A DNA stretch of 64,000 nt from Balaenoptera acutorostrata (Eukaryota; Chordata; Mammalia; Artiodactyla; Balaenopteridae): assembly GCF_949987535.1 (NCBI RefSeq), contig NC_080070.1, forward strand, positions 15,009,770 to 15,073,769, written 5' to 3'. The position numbers were made by a program, and so were the translations under genes. The notes under the pieces are model-generated. The model was not told the origin of the DNA, made no database searches, and worked only from the letters and a program-made list of their open reading frames with translations. Shown one piece after another: positions 15,613-28,003 of this stretch; within the stretch, counting starts at the first letter, position 1, and the number at the start of each line of letters is the position of its first letter.

Positions 15613-16707
15613 GTAAGGCTGAGCGGACACAGCCTCTCACTTGCTTCCAAGAGGACCACCTCTGGGGCGCTGGCCCCCCGACTCTTCTGTCCTGCTAAAG
15701 CCCTCTTCATTTCTTTTGGTGAGAGACCTGGCATCACTGAACTTGAGGGCCCCCGTACTGCGGCGGCCAGCCTAGAAACAGTGGGGCTTACGTTTCGGCA
15801 CCAGGTCAGCGCCTTGTTATTCTCATCACCTGCCAGTGGTTTCGTCCCAGGCCCAGCTGCTGTCTGTAAATCAGCCCATTGTGTGTGTTCCCATTGTTAT
15901 GCTGATGTCAGCTCTTGCATTTCCTCACATGGAATATCCTCTGTGTGGCTTATCTATAAAAAATTGCCGATCTCCGACAGCCAACTAGTCCCAGTTCTTG
16001 TGAAGAATATAAATCTGTCTGAAAAGCATTTCCTGGACACCACCCCCCGACCACGTCCCCACCAGGTGATCCTTGGGCCAGGCACCCTGGCACTCTCCTC
16101 CTGAAAATTCTAAGCTGGAGTTGACTGCTTGGTTACAATTTACACAGAAAGCTCAAGAATTTGTTTCTGAAACCCTCCTGCTGTAAGTCTACATGGTTCA
16201 GTCTGAATCAGTGCAATTCCAGCCGCCTCGCTCCTCCCCCAAGGCCTGGCTTTGACATACGCAGATATATCTTCACGTCAAAAGCAGTTGTTTTCCTGCT
16301 GTAATTTGCCAGCATAACTGTTCCACTCTTGGCTTTAAAGATTCCTTAATTTGACCTAGTCTTTGAAAACATTCAAGGCTGTTTTCGTGTTTTTTTTTAA
16401 ATTTTAAGTTAGAGGGAATTCCCTGGCAGTCCAGTGGTTAGGACTCCACGCTTTCACTGCCAAGGGCCCGGGTTCAGTCCCTGGTCGGGGAAGTAAGATA
16501 TCCCGCAAGCCATGAGGCAAGGCCAAAAGAAAAAAAAAAAATTTTTTTTTTTTTAAGTTAGAAACTAAAGGGGAGACTTCCAAAGGACCAGGCGGTATCT
16601 AGTGCAAAGGGAAGCTGAGAGCTGACACAGCGGGCTAGGAAGGTTCTCCTCAACCAGCTGTTTCCAGTCACTTAGCCCGTTTCCCCCTTGCCCGTTGTCT
16701 GGACTAG
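15613..16707 (+). other. HIPK2: HIPK2 window intron 6
   Basis: Intron of 1.1 kb with one short CHR-type SINE (16414-16550). The rest is unique sequence by eye. The acceptor is 'ctggactag', with a rather short pyrimidine tract. Confidence 0.85.
16414..16550 (+). mobile_element. Short CHR-type SINE
   Basis: Sense element starting 'gggaattccctggcagtcc', with 'gggcccgggttcagtccctgg', ending in an A-rich tail. Target-site duplication 'ttttaagttaga' at 16402-16413 and 16551-16562. It lacks the long 'cacaactactgag' body of the larger copies, so it belongs to a shorter subfamily. Confidence 0.9.
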
Positions 16708-16829
16708 GATTGCAGGCCTCTCCGTCTAAGCATGCTGGCTACTCTGTGAGAATGGAAAACGCAGTTCCCATCGTCACTCAAGCCCCAGGAGCTCAGCCTC
16801 TTCAGATCCAACCAGGTCTGCTTGCCCAG
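16708..16829 (+). CDS. HIPK2: HIPK2 window exon 7: interaction region
   Basis: Two bases complete the split Gly; 40 codons follow: [20 protein letters not shown] and then [20 protein letters not shown]. The [20 protein letters not shown] stretch is highly conserved in HIPK family members and lies in the homeodomain-interaction region. The acceptor is 'actag|gat' and the donor 'cag|gtaatt'. Phase 0 at the 3' end leads into an exon with a NAGNAG acceptor, so one Gln more or less can be expected at this junction. Confidence 0.96.
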
Positions 16830-17084
16830 GTAATTCTTTCTTTATTAATACTGGTATTACCATGATCCATGTTGTTAATGTTGTTCACAAAAGAGCTATA
16901 TCTTCGCTAATTCCCTCCCTGGCAATGAGTTAGATGCTTCAAATCATTAGAATATATCAGTAATATTCGGAATGATCCCCAGGTGAATTACCTTCCTAAG
17001 TATCTAGCTTACAATTACAAGAAGAAATTTAGACACAGGGAGAGTCTGGGGAAATTATTATCATTGTATCTTTGTAATGCAAAT

Positions 17085-17180
17085 TAATATGGGAGACCTA
17101 GGCTTTAATCCTAACTCTCTGTGACCCAAGGCAAGTCAGTTAGCATTTCTTCCTTGTAAAATTGAAATTATTTTTTTTAA
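17085..17180 (+). repeat. MIR remnant
   Basis: 'gctttaatcctaactctctg', 'gtgacccaaggcaagtcag' and 'ttccttgtaaaattgaaat' follow the MIR order. Diverged, edges approximate. Confidence 0.55.
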
Positions 17181-17439
17181 GCCAAAAAGAGCCTTGGAGA
17201 TTATCTCTTTGTTTTATAGTTGAAAACCAGGATCACAGAAGCTTTGGGATGGAGCCTTCCTTATCTGTTCACACAGGTACTCTGATAGATTCTTAGAATG
17301 AAATCACAGAGGTGAAACTGGTTGAAAATTTGTAAAGTGTTGTGGAAATTTTAGGTAACCATAGTGGTGTAATGATAATAGTAATCAATCCTTAATGTCA
17401 CTTGAACCTTAATAACAAATACATCCTCATTATGCCAGG

Positions 17440-17625
17440 CACTTTACAGTTGTTATTGATTTAATCCCCACAACATAGTAAGGTATTTGTCTCCTTTTGA
17501 CAAATAGGGGAAATGAAGCACAAGAACTGGCTCAAAGTCACACAGCAGTTAGGTGTCAGAACCAGAAGAGAAACCCAAGACACCAGCATCTGTATTTTAA
17601 CCACCATGCTGTACTGTGTCTGTTG
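17440..17625 (-). repeat. MIR remnant, antisense
   Basis: 'gccaggcactttacag', 'acaaataggggaaatgaagc', 'ctcaaagtcacacagcagtt' and 'aaccaccatgctgtactgt' match MIR read in reverse. Confidence 0.7.
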
Positions 17626-17699
17626 TTGGGCGTCAAGGACAGCTTGACCAAAATGTTGTTAGTTTAGAAGCACTTTTGTTTTTAAATAAAGTTGGTTCC

Positions 17700-18990
17700 C
17701 AAAGACACTTACTTATGGTGTCTTTTGTTGAATAGAAGTTTGGGGTTTTAATTTTAATATAGTCAAATTGCATAGGTCTATTTTGGACTCACTCTATTCT
17801 ATTCCATTGTCCTCTCCAATATCCTATTGTCTTAACTATTATGACTTTAATATATGTCTTGTATCTGGTCAGAAAAGCCCTGCTCCTATATTGTTCTTCA
17901 AAATTTCGCTGTCTATTCTTATCCCTTCACTTTTCCATGTGAATTTTATCATCACCTTTACATAAGAATTTTGGTTCCAAAACAAGCCAAAACAAAACCC
18001 AAAACCCTGGTTTGTATTTATTGGACTTGCATTGGATTTATATTTACTTTTAGGAAAATTGACATCCTTATAATATTAAGTCATCCCTGAACATGGTATA
18101 ACTGTATATAAATTACCTTTTATTCCTTTCACTAAAGTTTTCTTTTGTTAGAATAATTCCTAAATATTTTACAGTTTTGTTATTAATAACTTTATTAACT
18201 GTATATTCTAATTATTTGTCTTTGGTTCATAGGAATGTAACTGATTTTTCTTTATTGAGTTTGTTATCTAGCAATCCTTCCAAACTCTGATTAGTTCTGA
18301 TTGTTTCTGTGAATTCCCTTGGATTTTCTATGTAGACTATCTTTTCATTTACAAATGATACAGTTTTGTTTCTTCCTTTACAATCTTTATAACTTTTATA
18401 TATTGTTCTTATATCACTGTGCTGAGAGCCCCTCCAAAACAACGTTTAATAACAATGTTAATATTGAGCATCCTTAACTTGAACCTAACTTTAAAGGAAA
18501 TTCTTCTAGCTGCTTGCCATTAGGGATTTTGTTTACTCTGAAGAGTTGAGAGGGACACTTCATCAAGTTTGCTAATTTTTTTAATGAATTAATATTAAGT
18601 TGCATCAAATGTTCTTTCTTCATCTATTGAAATACTCCTGTGTTTTTGTTCCTTAATCTGTTAATGTACCAAGTTACTTAATAGATTTTGTAATGTTAAA
18701 CTATCCCTGTATGTCCAAGGTGAACTTTACTTAATCATGTTGTGCTTGACGTGTTTGTATGCTTTTCAATTCTGGATAGTTTGAGAACACTATAGCTAGT
18801 ATTTTTGCATCTATGTTCATAAGTGAGAAGTGGCATGAATTTCTCTTTCTTGTCGAATCTTTATCTGCTTTGGGCATTGAGATTACACCAATCTCATAAG
18901 ATATGCTGGATATTATTACCTCTTCTGTTTTCTGGAACAGCTTGTTTGAGATTGATATTAGCCATTCTTCATCTCTTTGTTCTTATGTCC
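17700..18990 (-). mobile_element. Old L1 fragment, antisense (ORF2 part)
   Basis: Reverse-orientation L1 phrases are visible in order. Examples are 'tctattctattccattgtc', 'catttacaaatgatacagtt', 'tttgctaatttttttaatga', 'tttttgcatctatgttcata' and a 'gagattgatattagccattc' tail. Heavily diverged with many stops, so inactive. Borders are approximate. Confidence 0.75.
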
Positions 18991-19589
18991 AAATTGAGAC
19001 TGCAAATGACCACTAACACCAGCTTCTGATGGCACAGAAAGCTGTGTCTTGCTGAAAGTTTGTAAACAGAGAACCTTCAGTGTATAAAGCACACCTTCTA
19101 CTCCTTCCTCTGTCTCTGGTCCTCATAGCTCCCTTTTGTTTGCACAGCTTGGTAGTAGGGAGTTCAGAAAAGGCCCTGGTAGATCAAGAGAACCACAGCT
19201 CCCTCCAGGGGCAAAGCAGCTTGCTCATACTTTATCCGACTGGCAGAAATCCAGGCCATTTTCCCAGTGCTGCTCATCTGTGAGCCAAAGCCTGCAGAAT
19301 TCACATGTACTTTAAAGGGTACTTATAGATCCTTCTTTGCGTTTGCACACTTAACTCTAGTAAGCCAGGAACCATCTCTGAAAGAAAGAATACTTGGCAT
19401 CTCTTACTAGCTAAAATAGACATTCTTCATTGTTCAGTTTGGTGGAAACCAACAGGCTCAGCATTTCTGAATTTGTTTCAGTCCTTTAATCATAGCAGGG
19501 AAGGGCTCTACCTATTGCGTACTTGAGAAGGAGTCCCGAACGTGCTGTAAATCTCCAAGTGAATTTAACCTAAAGCACTAAGTGGGAAA

Positions 19590-19818
19590 GTGAACAACAA
19601 AAAAAATACATGTACAAGGATTTTAATTGCTACAGTGTTAACAGGGTACTGCTGGGAGCAATTTGAATGTTCATCAGTAGGAGATTTGTTAAATAAATTG
19701 ACACATGCATAAAACGGAACACCATGTAGCCATTAAAAAGGACATGGTAGACCAAAGTGTCTTGACATGCAGAGACGCCTAAGAGAGATTAAGTTTAAAA
19801 AAAAAAAAAAAAAAAAAA
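19590..19818 (+). mobile_element. Old L1 3' part with A tail
   Basis: 'ggaacaccatgtagccattaaaaa'-like sequence (near 19715-19740) is a landmark of old L1 3' ends. It is followed within 80 bp by a run of about 20 A. Confidence 0.6.
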
Positions 19819-19936
19819 GTCCTGTCCTATCCAGCATCACTGTGTGTCTTTTTGTTTATTGGTTTCTTTTGATTTTTCTGTCACTCAATTCATGCCAATA
19901 TGTTAGCCTATTAAGGTCGAGCTTTCCTAGGTTTTT

Positions 19937-20255
19937 GGGTTTTTTTTTTTTTTTTTTTGGCTATGTTGGATCTTCGTTGCTGCGCACAGGCTTTCTCTAG
20001 TTGCAGTGAGCGGGGGCTACTCTTCATTGCAGCATGTGTGCTTCTCATTGTGGTGGTTTCTCTTGTTGCAGAGCACGGGCTCTAGGCGTGCGGGCTCAAT
20101 AGCTGTAGCTCGTGGGCTCTAGAGCGCAGGCTCAGTAGTTGTGGCGCACAGGCTTAGTTGCTCTGCAGCATGTGGAATCTTCCCAGACCAGGGATCGAAC
20201 CCGTGTCCCCTGCCTTGGCAGGCGATTCTTAACCACTGCGCCACCAGGGAAGTCC
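19937..20255 (-). mobile_element. CHR-type SINE, antisense
   Basis: Starts with a T run, 'ggctatgttggatcttcg' and tandem 'agtagttgtgg'-type units. It ends with the reverse complement of the tRNA-like head ('ccaccagggaagtcct'). Imperfect target-site duplications around 'cctaggt.tttt' lie at about 19922-19936 and 20256-20270. Confidence 0.92.
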
Positions 20256-21284
20256 TCTCCTAGGTATTTTTTAATGGTCCCTTCAAAGGACGAAAATAAG
20301 CTAACTTCTGAAACTAGTAGGGCAGCTATAAAGAAGAAAAAAAAAGCAATAATTAAACATGGAAGATGATGCCTTCATTCTTCTTGGGATAAATTTCTAG
20401 GTATCAGGCAGAGGCACTCCAAAGATTATTACTTTAAATATATCCCAAAATTCTGTATATTTCTTTTTATCTAAATAGTTATACCTTTTCAAAGAGTTTA
20501 TCTGTGAAAGTTTAAAGAGCCTTTTAAATCCATCCCTCATGTTAGCTTTGTTTGCTCTGCCCCTTTCTGCCCCACCTCCCAGCAGCATCACATGTCCCTC
20601 AAAGGGAAACACTCTCTCTGGGGCACCCCAAAGATGTGTTCGTGGAAGAAGAGGGTGTAATCACACCCTCTCATTTCAGTGACACGAGGGTGATATGGAT
20701 TGCCTTACCAGTAACGTTTTTTTGGTACCGCCTAAAAGGAGCTGTCACCTCTGTCCTTCCAAGCCCCAGCCCAGAGCTGGCATCTTGACCACCATCAGAA
20801 ACTGTGAATGAGTAGGTAAAGGTAGAGAGATGGGAAGTACAGTTCTTGATTGATACAGTATTGAATTTATCTCACTTTTCAAATGGCAGGATCCCAAACC
20901 CCCTTTGACCCTTCAGAGCCCCCAGGATATGGAGATTTCTGTTTGCCAGATCCTTGTAGACTCTGCCCTGCCATGAAGAAGTTTTGTGCATTCTTCTAGC
21001 CAATCAGCTTGTATCACCTGAACCCCTTTAAATGTTTCCCTAAGGATAAACCACTGGCTTGGACTCTTTAAACTGTTCAAAATACAAAACTTCAATGCTT
21101 CTCAAAACCCTCTCTGGTTATTTCCAACCATTCTGTCTTGCTGTCTGTGTCAATCTTGCTTGGTGCCTGATATTGTTAATGAATAAGGAAGACTTTTTCA
21201 TACCACTTTTATGCAGTTACCACCAACACCTGATCCTGAGTAGGGCCAGCATTTTTATGTATCATCTCCATAAAAAGAGGTAGT

Positions 21285-21385
21285 AGTTTGGCTGAGAGCA
21301 TGTGCTGTAGAATTCGACTGCCCGTGTCCAGGTGCCAGCCGCACCACTTACTGGCTGTATGACTTTGGGGAAGTTATTTTTGAAT
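21285..21385 (+). repeat. MIR remnant
   Basis: 'gagagcatgtgctgtagaat', 'cttactggctgtatgacttt' and 'ggggaagttattt' fit the 5' half of MIR. Confidence 0.6.
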
Positions 21386-22724
21386 TTAAATTTAACTAAT
21401 TATTATCATCGATATTGTATGATCTTATTTTCAGCTGAGCCTCATAATATACTATGATTCCATTTCTTTTCCTGTACAACTTGTTTTTCCTGGAATTAAT
21501 GGTTGTCTCATCTTTTCATTGGGTTAGTTTCCTCTGTGTCTATTATTATGCAGCCCCAAACTCTTCCAGAGCTCTAAAAGGCTTGTGTGTTTAATGTGTT
21601 GATGTGTTTGAGCATATTGAGAAGTTCAGTGGTTGTTATTTTTCTCTCTTTCTGAAAGCTTTTAAGACTCTCCTTGTCTACAGTGGTCTGAGATTTCATG
21701 ACTGCATGTTTCCTTGTGAGTCTTTTAGAATACATTGTCCTGGACAAACTATTTGCCCTTTTTACCTGGAGAATTTTCTTTTATTTTTGCCTTTGTTAAC
21801 TTCTTCCTTTCCATTTTCTGTGTTCCCTCTTTGCGGAATTCTTATTAATTAGGTGCTGGTGTTTCTGAAGTGATCTAATGATTTTCTCATCCCCCCCCCA
21901 CCCTGCCCACCTTTTTGTCTCTATATAAACTATGCTACTTCCTAATATTTTCTCAACTCCATGGAATTGTTAATTTCTCTTGTCATAGTTCTCATTTCCA
22001 AGAGTTCTTTCTTGTTCTCTGAATATAGATATATCTTCTTATACATGATCTTGTTTCATGGAGATACATAGATTTTTTTTTCTTTTTTTTTACCTCTATG
22101 AGGACATTAATTACATATTTTTTTGAAATTTTCTTCTGATTCCTACACTGTTGTTGTTTCCTCTGAGTTTCATTTTTTTGTTTTAGTCGCTTTCATGTTA
22201 GAAGCTTCCTTTAAAATCTGGCGATCCCTGGCTGTTCATTCATATCTAAGACTGAAGCACTAAAATAACTGGAAAGCTTCAGGGGCAGGGCGGTGGACTT
22301 CTCCATAGCTGAATATGGGCTTCTTTATAGGCCAGTAAGGAGTGAGCTCAGCATTTTCATTGGCAGATCCCCTCTCCTCAAATGTATCTATATTTTTCTC
22401 TCTTGGAATAGTCAGTTTCCCTAGAGAGAATACTCCAGTCTCCTTCTTTGAGACTGGGGGTGCCGGGTAATAATTCTACATACCAGGGATCTGGGGGTGA
22501 AGGCATCTCATGGTTTAATATACAGACTTGTCCTTAGATTCCTTCAGTCTGTGAACTCAGTAATCGCCCTTCTCTTTAACAGCTTCTAAAATTTTGTTAA
22601 CTGTTATTGTCACTTCCTGTTCTCTTTGTCCTATGGACCTATATATATTTTTTTCATTCCTTCACTGTCATTTTAGTTGAGCTTAAAGAGGGAGAGCAGT
22701 AAATGTATGTTTAATTTACCATAT

Positions 22725-22900
22725 TTCCAGGCAAGCTATTTAACTTCTCTGTGTTTCAGTTTACTCATTTGAGAAAAGGGAGGGGAAAATAGTCCCTACC
22801 TGACAAGATTGGTCTTAAGATAAAGTCAGAAAATCTATTTATGGTCTTAGTTCTATGCTTGGCACACAGTATGCATCCAGAAATATCAGTGCTAATCTTA
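22725..22900 (+). repeat. MIR remnant
   Basis: 'caagctatttaacttctctg', 'gtttcagtttactcatttga' and 'atgcttggcacacagtatgc' give the MIR core and tail in sense orientation. Confidence 0.7.
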
Positions 22901-23309
22901 TAAATTATAAAGTAGTAATAAATTATAGAAATATCTGATGAAGTGTTGTGTGAAGTGAGTTGAACATATCAATCAGTGACAGAGGTACAAAAATATCTCT
23001 CTTTGAAGTAAAATGTTAATATTTGTTTTAGGGAAATAGGGAAAAAATAATGTCCTTAGCTTGATATCAAGATTTATTATTTTAAAATGACATTAGTCAA
23101 AACACATGCTTTTTATGAGATCTGAAATAAGTTCCAGGCAAAATCAGTAGAAATCTTACTGCCAGTGAAACTGTTATTCATTGAAGCTTTTGAGCTCATA
23201 ACTGTTTCAATCAATTAAATTATTTTTCTGCTCACTGCGTTTGAATTCAGTAAACCTGAAATACAGTTAAGTATAGTTAATTGCCTTGGTAGAACTGCTT
23301 CCTTCATTT

Positions 23310-23420
23310 CATCAACAAACATTTATTAAGCATTTACTGTTTTATCTGTGGTCCCTGACCTTTCTGCCTCTATCAAAAAAGATCAATAAGCAAACAGGCA
23401 ATATCTACAAGGTATAGGAG
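23310..23420 (+). repeat. L2-like 3' end remnant
   Basis: 'catcaacaaacatttattaa', followed by 'gcatttactgttttatctg' and a later 'gatcaataagcaaacagg', resembles L2 3' ends. Diverged. Confidence 0.45.
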
Positions 23421-24179
23421 ATTTCACTGGGTCTCATCTGCAACAGAGATGACAGGATAGACTAGATGAACGATCCACTCAGGTCTAAACTGCGGCTATA
23501 TCATTTTATACACATCACTGTTTATTAAGCCTTGACTCAAATTTGTAATCCATCTCCAGAAGTGCTTGTTTGTACGTGTGAGCCAAAACACACATATTAA
23601 ACACATGCACAGTTTGTGGCTCACTACATTATATTAATTCCCCAGTGTCGGTCATCTCCATCCTGATGGAAAGAGAGATATAACTAAGACCCCAAATCTT
23701 TAAGTCCTTGACCTGTCCAAGAGGAATTTTACCTTAGTGGTGTTCCTTCAAGTGTCCAACTTTGGACAGCTGTGTTCAGTGTGAATCATTTAATAACCAA
23801 AGGCAAGCAGAATAGTGACTGAAGATACAGAGCACTCAAAACACAATACACGCACATGCACGCACACGTGTAAGTCTGTTCAAGGAGGAATCAAGAAAGT
23901 TCGTTTTAGACTTCTTAGAAAAAGCTTAATTTTTACGAAGAAGCAAGCTGTGACTTCCTCACTGTCTCATTTTTGCTTTGAGGAAGTCAAGGTAATTCTC
24001 AGTTAAGCTTAAGGTCCCAGCTAAGAATTGTACTTCACACTTGCCTGCCATCAGTTGCAGGCAAGTATCAGATACTTGGTGATCTCAGAATTATGTTAAC
24101 TTAGATTCAGAAGATAACACAAGTTGGACCTCTAGATTCTGGCTGATAAACAAAAGGCAAAATATTAAATAAAGGATAC

Positions 24180-24290
24180 TAGACAGAAAACTTCTTGAGG
24201 GCAAGAAGTTACCCTTGTATGGCCCAGTTCAACTACCTCAATCTCTTGCACATAATTGTGTGACAGAATAAATCAATAAATGAACTCTTG
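24180..24290 (+). repeat. L2-like 3' end remnant
   Basis: 'cttcttgagggcaagaag', 'caatctcttgcacataatt' and 'aataaatcaataaatgaa' follow the L2 tail order. Confidence 0.55.
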
Positions 24291-24449
24291 GAAATTTTAA
24301 GCATTGTTCATGAGAGCAAATTTATAAATAAATCATTCTTCAATGTGAATGAATTGCTTCCATACAGTTCTTTGCCCATATACTTATTATCTTCTATTGA
24401 CGTCCCATGTGCTAATTTTATCTCCCCTGGTTTTTGAGGCAAAAGAGCA

Positions 24450-24535
24450 GGTCTCCACTTTCACGCCTATCACAGGGTCCAGCACAACCCTGGGCACAGA
24501 ATAAGTGCTTGACTCATGCAGATTGATTTTGTGAC
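24450..24535 (+). repeat. L2/MIR-type tail next to an exon
   Basis: 'cacagggtccagcacaaccc', 'tgggcacagaataagtgctt' and 'gactcatgcagattgatttt' resemble an old L2/MIR tail. It ends about 40 bp before the acceptor of window exon 8, so the branch-point region lies at its edge. Confidence 0.5.
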
Positions 24536-24574
24536 TAACAGACATGGTGATAGCAAACATCCTCTGTCCTACAG

Positions 24575-24717
24575 CAGGCCTGGCCAAGTGGGACCCAGCA
24601 GATCCTGCTTCCCCCGGCGTGGCAGCAGCTGACTGGGGTGGCCACGCACACGTCGGTGCAGCATGCGACTGTGATTCCCGAGACCATGGCCGGCACCCAG
24701 CAGTTGGCCGACTGGAG
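24575..24717 (+). CDS. HIPK2: HIPK2 window exon 8: Gln-rich interaction region
   Basis: 47 codons plus two bases of a split Arg codon: [20 protein letters not shown], then [20 protein letters not shown] and TQQLADW. The acceptor is 'cctacag|cag', a NAGNAG tandem: use of the second AG (exon start 24578) would drop one Gln. I chose the upstream AG because HIPK2 as I recall it has LLAQQAWPSG. The donor is 'gag|gtaagc'. The region is Gln/Thr-rich, without a known fold, within the part of HIPK2 that contacts transcription factors. Confidence 0.95.
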
Positions 24718-25859
24718 GTAAGCAAGGCAGCAGGCATGTCTGGGATGGGAGGCATGTCTACCACTGACCCAGAGAGCTGCCGGGCTGGCCTGTACCAGAA
24801 TCCCCTGCTTTTTAAATTAAAAAGATTATTAGGTGGAATAAGACTACAGTGTAATGAGAGGTTATTGTTAAATAAATGTGTACCAGGACACTAGAAATCA
24901 GCTTCATTACATTATGGTCAGTTGTCATTTTCAACCCAAAATTCAGTTCCATTATTTGATCACCAGTGTAATTCACCAGACTTGGCTTGGGATGATTTTT
25001 TGGTTGTTTCTCAGAATTAAATTCCACTCCCAGAAAACAAAGATTTGTCACCAGTGAAAGGATGCAGAAGAGACTCCCCGGGGCTCCTATGCAATTCCAG
25101 AAAGTGTTCTCGAGGTGTTTTGAGACGCGGGCACACTGGAGTCATAGCAGACCTCCCGGGGGAAGGCTTGACAGGGCTTTATTTGGGATGATAAACTCTG
25201 GTGTGTTTGCTGAGTGTGTCTCCTCAGTTGACAGTCACATCTTCGAGATCCAAGTGCACCTTCCGCAGACCCCAGAGGCATCCAGCTGATGGCCACCAGC
25301 ATGCCACACCCCCTGCATCTGTTTCCAGAGCCCCCCACCCCATCCCACTCGCCAGCTTCATCACTGACACATTGCTCCGTTGTTTTTATGGCCGCTTTCC
25401 ACTTTTCCTTGTACCTGCCACCCACCCCATCCCAACACCACCACCATGCCCCCCTGCACCAGTGCAGAGCCAAATGGCAGCCCCCAAGTTGTCCCCAACT
25501 TCCCGTGGCCCTCTGCACTGTCTCTCAGCCCGAACATCAGGGCAGGTCACACCCCTCACCCTCTTGACAGTCTCCATACCAACCACGGAGCCTCCTGACA
25601 GCTCCTTTTCTGACCTGAAAGGCTACTGTGAATGAAGAGCTCTGGATAAAAGGTAGAGAGGTAGAGAGACAGGCCCCCAGTCCAGCCTCAACTGCAGCTT
25701 CCTCTGTTCTGCCGGTTAATTTTCTAATTACTAATTTACTAATTCTAATTTAATTTAGTAAGAAGAAGAGAGGAACATGGGCTGTTTATCACAGCCCCAT
25801 TCACTTCCCACTGACAGCACTCCCCCTACATCTACCCCCACTCATTGGAAGCACTTTCA

Positions 25860-26075
25860 AACCAGGTAAAACTGGGTTCATGTCTGGCCCTGCATGACCT
25901 GGGAAAAGTTACTTAACCTGTATGAGCCTTGGTTCTTCCTCAGTAAAGTGGGGATAATCATGTCTATTCATAGGATTGTTGGGAGGTTTAAATTTAAGAT
26001 AAAGAAACAAAGCACTTGACTGAATTTAAGTACCATACCAGCGCCTGGTACATGACAGGCAGTAAATAGATCTGT
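25860..26075 (+). repeat. MIR SINE
   Basis: Well preserved sense MIR. In order: 'catgacctgggaaaagttac', 'ttaacctgtatgagccttgg', 'agtaaagtggggataatcat', 'cataggattgttgggaggtt' and 'gcgcctggtacatgacaggc'. Confidence 0.85.
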
Positions 26076-26924
26076 TACCTGCCCTTCCCCCATTCACACT
26101 GGTTCATGCTCAGCAAGACCACCTTCTCTCTTCAGCTCATTAGGGACAACCACCAAGGGGAAAGCTGTCTGACCAGTTGTTTTTTTTTTTCCTCACCCCT
26201 TCTTCTCCTAAAAGACCACACATATGCTGTACTCCTTCTTTCCGTTGTCTTTCAGCATTTCTAGCTCATTGAATTTCAGCAATACTCACATACTCACTCA
26301 CTCATGCATATTTTCTTATCCCTCATCCCTCCTCATCTCTTACCTGGTTATCACAGAAGACACCTAAAGCCAACACAGTTTCTTTTCAGTCTCTTCTCCA
26401 TTTCATGTGTGGTCCAAAGAACATACGTAATCATAGCTAATAAACAAAAGAGAAGTACCAGTGCTAGACCTGTTATCAAAGGAAAAAGAGTGTCATGTCT
26501 GTAGATGAAATAGCAACAAAGTAAAGACGCTACAACATCAGTTTCTAAAGTTCATGTAAATGTCCAAAAGACTATCAAAATCTCTACAAAAGTGTCTCCC
26601 TACTTCTTTTTTTCCTATTCATCTTTCTCCCTAAGTTTCAAAGATAAATTTCGTAATATTTTAAAAATTCAGATGAATTCTATAGCTTTTCATTTTATTA
26701 TGTATTAAATGGGTTTTTATGGGCAATTCTCTTAATTTATCACTACTCTTAATATTTCTGTGGGAAAATAAGCCTTTGAGCGCTATACAACCCAGATTCC
26801 GTATAACCCATTTTCAGGATAATGGCTGGCAGTATTTCTTATCAACATGTGTCTGACGTTAGTAATTTTCACTTAGTACCAAACGCTATACATGTCTAGT
26901 CAACCTTCAGTTAATCTAATTGTT

Positions 26925-27005
26925 CATTCAGGAAGCATGTAACTCATTAATCAGCTGCTACACGCCTGAGCATTGTGCTAGCCGCTGAGAAAATTCTAAA
27001 GTGTT
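26925..27005 (+). repeat. L2-like remnant
   Basis: 'ttcattcaggaagcatgtaa' and 'gagcattgtgctagccgctg' resemble the L2 3' end. Diverged. Confidence 0.45.
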
Positions 27006-27508
27006 AACACTTCCTAACGCCAGAAACATATGGCTCCCAGGCTTCGAAGTTTGTTTTTCACATAAACTATAATATCTTCCATTATAAAATGGTATTACTA
27101 AGATATCCTGCCTCCCTCACAGAGTGGAATCACCCACTGAAGGCACTTTGTAAATTCTAAAGTAAAATACACAGCACAGTCACCTGTTCGGGGACTTGAA
27201 AAGCTGGAGGGAATATTTATTTTCTCTCCCCAGAACTTAAGCTGAGTCTGCCTACTTGGCATTCTCCCCTCTTGAAATGCCCTCTTTCTCACTCACCAGT
27301 GTCCCTGCCACTTAAATGTTACTGCACCAGGGAAACTTACCTGTTGAAGTCACCTGGGGTGGCTCCTCCCTTCAACAGCTCTCCGGGTAGTGAGAGACCC
27401 ACCTTTTGGTTTTAGTTTGGCTTTTAATTGGGGAGGGAACTTTATCTTATAAACGAGCTCTGTTTCTATAAAACCAGTAAAGAGCCTGTTCTCCCATCTT
27501 TCTTTTAG

Positions 27509-27688
27509 GAACACGCATGCTCACGGCAGCCATTACAATCCCATCATGCAGCAGCCGGCGCTATTGACTGGTCATGTGACCCTTCCAGCAGCTCAACCCT
27601 TAAATGTGGGCGTGGCCCACGTGATGCGGCAGCAACCTACCAGCACCACCTCCTCCCGGAAGAGTAAGCAGCACCAATCCTCTGCGAG
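27509..27688 (+). CDS. HIPK2: HIPK2 window exon 9: interaction region, start of basic stretch
   Basis: One base completes the split Arg; 59 codons and two bases follow. It reads [20 protein letters not shown], then [20 protein letters not shown] and [19 protein letters not shown]. The basic RKSKQH cluster starts the NLS-like, speckle-targeting part of the protein (known for HIPK2; position inferred). The acceptor is 'cttttag|gaa' and the donor 'gag|gtaggt'. Intact, and close to the human protein as I recall it. Confidence 0.96.
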
Positions 27689-28003
27689 GTAGGTGGTGTA
27701 AGAGTCTATCCCTGGAGGAAGGAAAGCTCAAGGAGCTTGGAAGTTAAAGATCTGGATCCCTGGAATGGGACAGGAAGTGGCCGGTAGAATTTGCTAGACC
27801 GTGTGGGGAGCACTAGGGTTTGAAGGAGGCACTCATTCTGAGGTCTGAGTGCTGACCCTGCCAGCACCCAAAGGCTGGGGGCCTGGGACCACAGTGTTCA
27901 GTGTCCGGGCCTTGAGCAGTTCTCCACTTCTCTAGCGAACGCTCAGGCTGACCTCTGAAGTTGCCTTTTCAAAACCATAATAACTTTATTTAAAAGTAGT
28001 AGA

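Larger units (their letters stand above)
16830..24574 (+). other. HIPK2: HIPK2 window intron 7
   Basis: Large AT-rich intron of 7.7 kb. It contains MIR remnants in both orientations, a long antisense old L1 fragment (17700-18990), a sense L1 tail (19590-19818), an antisense CHR SINE (19937-20255) and L2 tails near the 3' end. The stretches 20280-21280, 21390-22720 and 22900-24170 hold nothing I can name beyond AT-rich DNA. No exon is recognised. Confidence 0.8.
24718..27508 (+). other. HIPK2: HIPK2 window intron 8
   Basis: Intron of 2.8 kb. A MIR copy is clear at 25860-26075 and L2-like sequence appears around 26925-27005. A C-rich tract (25280-25560) gives long open frames without protein-like conservation. 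Otherwise nothing recognisable. Confidence 0.8.

Noticed and set aside
17700..18990. Long AT-rich stretch with repeated poly-T that could be an origin or matrix attachment region
   Set aside because: It is explained as an antisense L1 fragment; no independent evidence for another role.
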